Positions 60,001 through 64,000 of a DNA stretch of 64,000 nt are shown here, piece by piece; the stretch's first letter is position 1, and every line of letters begins with the position of its first letter. The position numbers and the translations under genes are program-made. The stretch lies in the NCBI RefSeq assembly GCF_900113285.1, contig NZ_FOOT01000002.1:62001-126000 (forward strand). Reading direction: 5' to 3'. The notes under the pieces were generated by a model that searched no databases, was not told the DNA's origin, and saw only the letters and a program-made list of their open reading frames with translations. Source of the DNA: Pontibacter chinhatensis (GTDB lineage: Bacteria > Bacteroidota > Bacteroidia > Cytophagales > Hymenobacteraceae).

Positions 60001-62244
60001 ATCAACCGCAACTACGAACTGACCTCCTTTAACCGGAACTTTGCGCAGGAGTTTAACGAGCGAAACGGACTTGAGATTTCGCCTTTCTCCCAAATCAGCA
60101 ACGGCACTATGGTGCACGAAGGCTCATGGGCCTTCTGGGAGGACAAGTATAAGCAGGTGTTTGCCGGGCATCCGCAGCACTTTGAAATTGCGCTGCAAAA
60201 CGGCAAAAGCTGGCGCGAGGTATACCTGCACCCCATCTACATGGAGGATGGCTCGTTTGAGGAAATATCAGGTATTGCCCTGGATATAACAGACAAGAAA
60301 AAATCGGAGCTGGCCCTGGCGGAGAGCGAGGAGAAGTTCCGCACCATCTTCGAGTCGTTCCAGGACGTGTACTACCGCACCGACCTCTCCGGAAACCTCC
60401 TGCTTGTAAGCCCTTCCGTCACACAGCTGCTGGGCTACAGTGAGCAGGAGGCACTTGGCATGAGAACAACAGACTTCTACGCAAACCCTGAACAACGGAT
60501 CCTCCTTATTAACAAGGTTTTGGAGCAGCAAAACGTGCGGGATATAGAGGTTGAGATGGTTTGCAAGGATGGCACCCGTAAAACAGTCGTGCTGGATGCC
60601 AGGCTGATATACGACGATGCGGGGGAGCCCATGGGCCTGGAAGGTGTAATCCGTGACGTGTCGGAGCTGAAGCGTACGCAGATGGCCTTGCTCCGCGCCA
60701 AGGAAGAGGCCGAGAACCTGCTGAAGGTGAAGACACAGTTCCTGGCCAACATGAGCCACGAGCTGCGCACCCCGATGAACGGCATCATTGGCATGATAGA
60801 CCTGATGAGCCAGATAAACACCGATCCGGAGCAACGGGAGTATATCGATACGCTGCGCAAGTCATCCGACGCCCTACTGGCCATTTTGAACGACATCCTG
60901 GACCTGAGCAAAATACAGGCGGGCAAACTGGTGCTGCACGAAAGCGGCGTGGACCTGCACGAGACACTGGGAAAAATACACTCTCTGTTCGTGAACCGGG
61001 CCCAGCAAAAGGACCTGCAGTTTACCTACAGCATCGATCCAAGTGTGCCGCGCCATATCGTTACCGACGAGACCAGGTTGCTGCAGATTTTGTCTAACCT
61101 TACCTCCAACGCCATCAAGTTTACCAACGCCGGTTCTGTTAGTATAACAGTGGGTGCAGACAAACTGGCGGGGCAGCATTACAGGCTGCATGTGCGTGTG
61201 AAGGACTCCGGTATAGGCATCTCGCCGGAAGGGCAGGAACTGCTGTTTAACGATTTCACCCAGCTCGACAACTCCTCCACTAAAACCTTTGGCGGCACCG
61301 GCCTTGGCCTTGCCATCTCCAAACAGCTCACGCAGTTGCTGGGCGGTGACATCGGTGTGGAATCCAGGGAGGGCGACGGCAGCGTGTTCTGGTTCAACAT
61401 AAAAGTGCGTGCGGCCAGCGCCAAGGAGGTAGAAGCACAGCAACTGCGCCAGCTGCAGCAGCACCAGGAAGTGGACACCTTTGAGGATGAGCCTTACGTG
61501 CTGCTGGTGGACGATAACCAGATAAACCAGAAGGTGGCGCAGAAGCAGCTCGAGCGCCTGGGCTGCCGCACCGACATTGCCTCCAACGGCTTCGAGGCGA
61601 TAGCCCACGCTACCCAGCACCAGTACGACATCATTTTCATGGACATCCAAATGCCTGAGATGGATGGGGTTACCGCTACAAACCATATCAAGGAGCAGCT
61701 CGGCAGTGCCTGCCCGCCCATTGTTGCCATGACGGCCTACTCGATGAAGGATGATGCCGAGAAGTTTATGAACCAGGGGATGGACGATTATGTATCCAAA
61801 CCGGTTAAAAGCTCCGATTTGCATGCTGTGATAAGCAAGTGGATGGCCAAAGGCGCAGGTATGGAAGAGGAGGCTGTTGCTGAAGAGGCACCGCAACTGC
61901 AGGAGCCAATTATAGATTTATCCGTGGTGGAGCAGCTGAAGGAGATAGGCGGAGAGGATTTTACCAAGCAATTATATTCTGAGTTTGAGGAAGAGGCCGC
62001 CGGGCTGCTCCAGGAAGCCAAAAAAGAACTCGATATACAACATTACAAAGGTATTTTAAGTACATTGCATCAGCTTAAAGGCACCGGTTTTACCCTGGGC
62101 ATTAATCCGCTGGCGGAACTGGCCAAAAAAATAGAGCACGACATCAAAAACGACAACCTGGAGGGGGTAGACAAAGACTTCTCTGCGTTGCAAATGCAGT
62201 ACGAAAACTATAAAAAAACTTATAAGGACATTATATTCAGCTAA
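57016..62244 (+). CDS. Large hybrid histidine kinase (PAS/GAF sensor, HisKA, REC, Hpt)
   Basis: This 1742-residue cytoplasmic protein has about six PAS domains and two GAF domains. In order: an N-terminal unknown region (1-140), PAS (148), GAF (about 270-415), PAS (428), PAS (567), PAS (692), GAF (about 808-965), PAS (981), PAS (1107). The kinase core has MSHELRTPM with His1248 and GGTGLGLA near 1426. A receiver domain follows with Asp1543 (FMDIQMPEMDG), and an Hpt domain with His1685 (LHQLKGTGF). Phosphate can thus pass within one protein to the separate regulator encoded next. No membrane helix is present. Confidence 0.95.
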   Translation: MPYTLNRQPEDKTVQAASNLLQVLVQLAKPTHGVIVALPNGQILAANAQIRNYKPLNSDFDVTRDLRSLFGLTQEQFAITMEELKLQRKYTGAVEHDEEDDQYCSAYTYSCRMVHFQEEAFVCVELANVGQATALLPYDGDSYHDVFEENAEPMFLLDCDGHFIDINQAALQLVSQDKDQLEGKSIFKAFKLNLFERVALKGQLKKALEEGKQKFEWWLHEDSQNLLPVEITLQRGKFKAQDILYGTVNNLNEVIETEQDVRFRNHQLEFVNQIITNLSSTDSPHDILHNTLDELLEKSDVKGGCVYTFDAYEADVVRLSYSAGEVGNPALPEALQLPLEQVKQLHSENRRHAVTALQDYLQKKLYRTFTLVPIISDNKVLALILIWPNNEPRMTQSFVSLLDFIGSAIGNYIDRHRLQQQLISSEDKYKLLFESSYDAILLFKDGLVVECNDKAIEFFRCTREDLIGKSPVDFSPEFQPDGERSSDKTARLMKEVLETGRSVTFEWKNIRKDGTHFDSEINVNRLLLDGQSYIQVFKRDITQRKLVQQNKRREEVLHESMNQFRSFLDKVNLIYYSLDTEGHITVANDYFMKYVEYPEEELIGQNFYELLVPKQERAQRVQDFRKALQTKQISTYYERDVITKSGQLKTMRWNAMFDYDTEGQITGITHVGKDMTDKRIAMEALKDNKIRLQDLFDNAHDLIQNISVDNKFIFVNKAWKDRLGYTDQDIESLTLNDIVHPYYKAKLIYQLRNLYKGENVNKIETVFLTKSGKPVHLIGSITCSWQDNRPVATRAILHDITDRIKAERLQKVYYSIANLAISSKDLNSLYSAIHRELSKIIETRNIYIALCDPDQKDLSFVYLVDQFVDRASKAQMKRPFSKGLSEYIIHTGKPLYMQKQELLELAEREGLVLFGAVPEVILCSPLAIGERIIGVITLQDYQNPEAYVSTDIEILHFISNQVALAIERKRNEEQINTQNARLNAIFESGTHHMWSINRNYELTSFNRNFAQEFNERNGLEISPFSQISNGTMVHEGSWAFWEDKYKQVFAGHPQHFEIALQNGKSWREVYLHPIYMEDGSFEEISGIALDITDKKKSELALAESEEKFRTIFESFQDVYYRTDLSGNLLLVSPSVTQLLGYSEQEALGMRTTDFYANPEQRILLINKVLEQQNVRDIEVEMVCKDGTRKTVVLDARLIYDDAGEPMGLEGVIRDVSELKRTQMALLRAKEEAENLLKVKTQFLANMSHELRTPMNGIIGMIDLMSQINTDPEQREYIDTLRKSSDALLAILNDILDLSKIQAGKLVLHESGVDLHETLGKIHSLFVNRAQQKDLQFTYSIDPSVPRHIVTDETRLLQILSNLTSNAIKFTNAGSVSITVGADKLAGQHYRLHVRVKDSGIGISPEGQELLFNDFTQLDNSSTKTFGGTGLGLAISKQLTQLLGGDIGVESREGDGSVFWFNIKVRAASAKEVEAQQLRQLQQHQEVDTFEDEPYVLLVDDNQINQKVAQKQLERLGCRTDIASNGFEAIAHATQHQYDIIFMDIQMPEMDGVTATNHIKEQLGSACPPIVAMTAYSMKDDAEKFMNQGMDDYVSKPVKSSDLHAVISKWMAKGAGMEEEAVAEEAPQLQEPIIDLSVVEQLKEIGGEDFTKQLYSEFEEEAAGLLQEAKKELDIQHYKGILSTLHQLKGTGFTLGINPLAELAKKIEHDIKNDNLEGVDKDFSALQMQYENYKKTYKDIIFS

Positions 62245-62246
62245 AA

Positions 62247-62630
62247 ATGGCAGAAAATAAAACTATTTTGATCGCTGAGGATAGCTCTGTTATCCTGAAC
62301 CTGACTAAAAAGATCCTGGAGCTGCAGAAGTATAAGATCCTGACAGCCAAGAACGGTGGCGAGGTTCTTAAACAAGTAGAATCTAACAAGATTGATGCTA
62401 TCCTGATGGACCTGAACATCCCGGTGAAGAACGGCATGGAGTGCACCAAGGAGATCCGCGCCAGCAAGAACCCGGAAATAGCCAACATTCCGATTATTGC
62501 CGTTACAGGCAACGCCAACAACTATAGCATGGAAGACTTTAAGGCTGTGGGTATTAACGACTACCTGCCTAAGCCGCTGGATTTCGACATGCTGGTGGAA
62601 ACCGTGAAAAAGTATACCGTAGCACGTTAA
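62247..62630 (+). CDS. Single-domain response regulator
   Basis: The 127-residue protein is a receiver domain without an output domain. Conserved residues are Glu11/Asp12 (AEDSS), the phospho-acceptor Asp55 (ILMDLNIP), a Thr in AVTGNA, and Lys in LPKPLD. It starts two bases after the hybrid kinase stop, so it is a good candidate for the final phosphate acceptor of that kinase's Hpt domain. It may act through protein binding, as CheY and Spo0F do. Its stop overlaps the start of the following gene. Confidence 0.93.
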   Translation: MAENKTILIAEDSSVILNLTKKILELQKYKILTAKNGGEVLKQVESNKIDAILMDLNIPVKNGMECTKEIRASKNPEIANIPIIAVTGNANNYSMEDFKAVGINDYLPKPLDFDMLVETVKKYTVAR

Positions 62631-62905
62631 TGCACTTAAAGTACACACGGCCTTTTTTAAACAAGCTGGAGGATATTTTTGCAGAGTCGGATTTTGTGCT
62701 GCGCTACGAAAAGGGCAATTTTAAAGCCGGCTACTGTGTGCTTAAAGATATGAAGGTGGCTGTGGTGAACAAGTACTACAGCCTGGAGGGGAAGATAAAC
62801 TGCCTTTACGATATCCTTCGCACCATTTCTGTGGACGAGAGCCGCCTGAGCGAGAAAAACAGGCAGCTTTACCTGGAAATCCGAAACGGAGAAAACGCCA
62901 ATTGA
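62630..62905 (+). CDS. Hypothetical small protein coupled to the response regulator
   Basis: The ATG at 62630 overlaps the stop of the response regulator (TAATG), giving a 91-residue soluble product. It is basic in its first half (RYEKGNFKAGYCVLKDMKVA) and Glu-rich in the second. No family was recognised. Because it is made together with the regulator and followed by the hydrolase gene with a four-base overlap, all three probably share one message. A role in the signalling system is an inference from position only. Confidence 0.75.
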   Translation: MHLKYTRPFLNKLEDIFAESDFVLRYEKGNFKAGYCVLKDMKVAVVNKYYSLEGKINCLYDILRTISVDESRLSEKNRQLYLEIRNGENAN

Positions 62906-63663
62906 AAGTAACATTGTTAGGCACTGGCACCTCGCAGGGCGTACCGGTTATCGGGTGCACTTGCGAGGTTTGCCGATCTGTGGACTACCGCGACAAGCGC
63001 CTGCGCGTGTCGGTGCACCTGCAGGTCGGTGAGAAGAGCATTGTCATCGACTCCGGCCCAGACTTCCGGCAGCAGGTGCTGCGCGAGCGCATCAGAACAC
63101 TGGATGCCCTGGTATTTACCCACGAGCACAAAGACCACACCGCCGGTCTCGACGACATCCGCGCCTACAATTTCTCGCAGCACAAAGACATGCCTGTTTA
63201 CGCCGAGCAACGCGTGCTGGAGCAGCTGAAGCGGGAGTACTCCTATATCTTTGCGGACTATAAATACCCGGGCATACCGCGGGTGGAGTTGTACCCCATT
63301 ACGGTGGAGCCTTTTGAGGTGGAGGGGGTGCCGTTCATACCTATCCGGGTGATGCACTACAAGCTACCTGTGCTGGGTTTCCGTGTTGGCGATTTCACGT
63401 ACATCACCGACGCCAACTATATCGCGGAGGAGGAAAAGGAAAAGATACGCGGCTCTAAGGTGATTGTACTAAACGCTTTGCGCCACGAGCACCACATCTC
63501 GCACTTTTCCCTGAAAGAAGCCGTTGCCGTGCTGGAGGACCTGCAACCGGAACAGGCCTACCTCACCCACATCAGCCACCTGATGGGACTGCACCGCGAA
63601 GTAGAACTGCAACTCCCCGACTTCATCCGCCTCGGCTACGACGGCCTGCAGATCGAAGTATAA
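62902..63663 (+). CDS. PhnP-like metallo-beta-lactamase-fold phosphodiesterase
   Basis: The TTG at 62902 overlaps the preceding stop and gives a 253-residue protein that starts KVTLLGTGTSQGVPVIGC. The family's HxHxDH motif is THEHKDHTAG (His74, His76, Asp78, His79). Two cysteines, GCTCEVC, near residue 18-23 fit the zinc-binding loop of the PhnP and phosphoribosyl cyclic phosphodiesterase group. ITDANYI supplies another ligand Asp. It is cytoplasmic. The likely reaction is hydrolysis of a cyclic phosphodiester, but the substrate is unproven here. Confidence 0.9.
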   Translation: MKVTLLGTGTSQGVPVIGCTCEVCRSVDYRDKRLRVSVHLQVGEKSIVIDSGPDFRQQVLRERIRTLDALVFTHEHKDHTAGLDDIRAYNFSQHKDMPVYAEQRVLEQLKREYSYIFADYKYPGIPRVELYPITVEPFEVEGVPFIPIRVMHYKLPVLGFRVGDFTYITDANYIAEEEKEKIRGSKVIVLNALRHEHHISHFSLKEAVAVLEDLQPEQAYLTHISHLMGLHREVELQLPDFIRLGYDGLQIEV

Positions 63664-63780
63664 TTCTTTGACAAAGGACTTTGTGACAGAGGACAAAAGA
63701 CTTTTGTTAGTTTGCCATAGAGTGTAAATCAAGTATAAATATCCTTTGTCTTTTGTCATGGAGTCCTTTGTCAAGAAAAA
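63664..63780. repeat. Dispersed GACAAAGGAC repeat element before the NFACT gene
   Basis: TTTGACAAAGGAC near 63668 and GAGTCCTTTGTCAAG near 63762 form an inverted repeat, with a second GAGGACAAAAGAC and ATCCTTTGTC copy inside. It matches the element before bcp (31041-31138). Confidence 0.6.
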
Positions 63781-64000
63781 ATGCACCTGAACTTTTACTT
63801 TTTACGGCAACTGGCACAGGCCCTGCGATCCAAAGTGGTGGGCATGCAGGTGGTCACGGCTTTCAGCCAGAACAAGGCCGAGCTTATACTTGGCTTTGCC
63901 CGCGGGCACGAGGAACTATACATCCGAGCGCAGCTGGGGCCGCACTTCACTTCCCTCTCCTTCCCCACCGAGTTTAAGAGAGCCCGCGCCAACACCATCG
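63781..64000 (+). CDS. rqcH: NFACT-family protein (RqcH/Rqc2 homologue), 5' end only
   Basis: The gene starts at ATG 63781 and runs out of the window after 73 codons. The N-terminus (MHLNFYFLRQLAQALRSKVV and AELILGF) matches the NFACT-N domain of RqcH/fibronectin-binding-like proteins. Family knowledge: RqcH binds obstructed 50S subunits and directs C-terminal alanine tailing of stalled nascent chains. Only the first domain is visible, so the full architecture cannot be checked. It is read from its own leader after the repeat element described above. Confidence 0.8.
   Translation, partial: MHLNFYFLRQLAQALRSKVVGMQVVTAFSQNKAELILGFARGHEELYIRAQLGPHFTSLSFPTEFKRARANTI

Noticed and set aside
63753..63977. 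A separate gene in a second frame overlapping the NFACT start
   Set aside because: The frame starting at 63781 matches the NFACT N-terminus; the other does not resemble a known protein.
13800..64000. TATACTTTG as the ordinary Bacteroidota -7 promoter element
   Set aside because: The consensus TAnnTTTG requires two bases between TA and TTTG; this motif has one or three. Many copies lie inside genes and in both orientations.

Overview
The window looks like a chromosomal segment of a Cytophagales bacterium (Bacteroidota), most likely Pontibacter or a close Hymenobacteraceae relative. The evidence is a T9SS C-terminal sorting domain, a lipidated TamA homologue (TamL) next to TamB, Bacteroidota-type -7 elements (TAnnTTTG) before dnaB, mpl and an aminotransferase, weak Shine-Dalgarno sites, and moderately GC-rich core genes. 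The genus is an inference from general gene content, not from a marker comparison.

Two parts differ clearly. Positions 1 to about 13,640 are accessory DNA, in part AT-rich. They hold the 3' end of a transglutaminase-like gene, small unknown proteins, DEDDh-nuclease, DUF2130 and VWA proteins, and a tightly packed run ending in a PAD/agmatine-deiminase-type enzyme. They also hold decayed transposases (IS66-type accessory gene, IS5-type), a pair of overlapping DUF262 (GmrSD-like) restriction genes, and a frameshifted remnant of an McrB-type N-terminal domain. The segment ends at a tRNA gene with a CAU anticodon, whose 3' end faces the accessory DNA, as expected for a tRNA-associated island.

From 13.8 to 64 kb the genes are housekeeping. 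They include a HAD phosphatase and M50 protease pair, a rhodanese, a T9SS-secreted protein, a PASTA protein with a 900-residue double Ddl ligase, dnaB and mpl in divergent orientation around a DnaA-box cluster, an exonuclease, an M48 lipoprotein protease, a FAH-family hydrolase, an M23 peptidase, and bcp. A split transketolase has a VWA gene between its halves. There is an ECF sigma factor with a membrane protein and a CpxP-like protein, then pepE, a two-PAS histidine kinase, a class III aminotransferase, an SLC13 transporter, pfkA, tamB and tamL, and miaA. The segment closes with a 1742-residue hybrid kinase with its response regulator, a PhnP-like hydrolase, and the start of an NFACT/RqcH gene. 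Envelope building, signalling and central carbon metabolism dominate.

The most unusual signal is not a gene. The heptamer AAGTATA/TATACTT, often extended to AAAGTATAAA, recurs about 110 times by hand count in the 50 kb core, against roughly 5 expected from base composition. It lies inside genes and between them, in both orientations and sometimes as inverted pairs. It appears only about six times in the 13.6 kb accessory segment, so it separates native from acquired DNA. REP-like palindromes and a composite intergenic repeat (near 22.0-22.5 kb and 45.3-45.6 kb) form a second layer of repeats.
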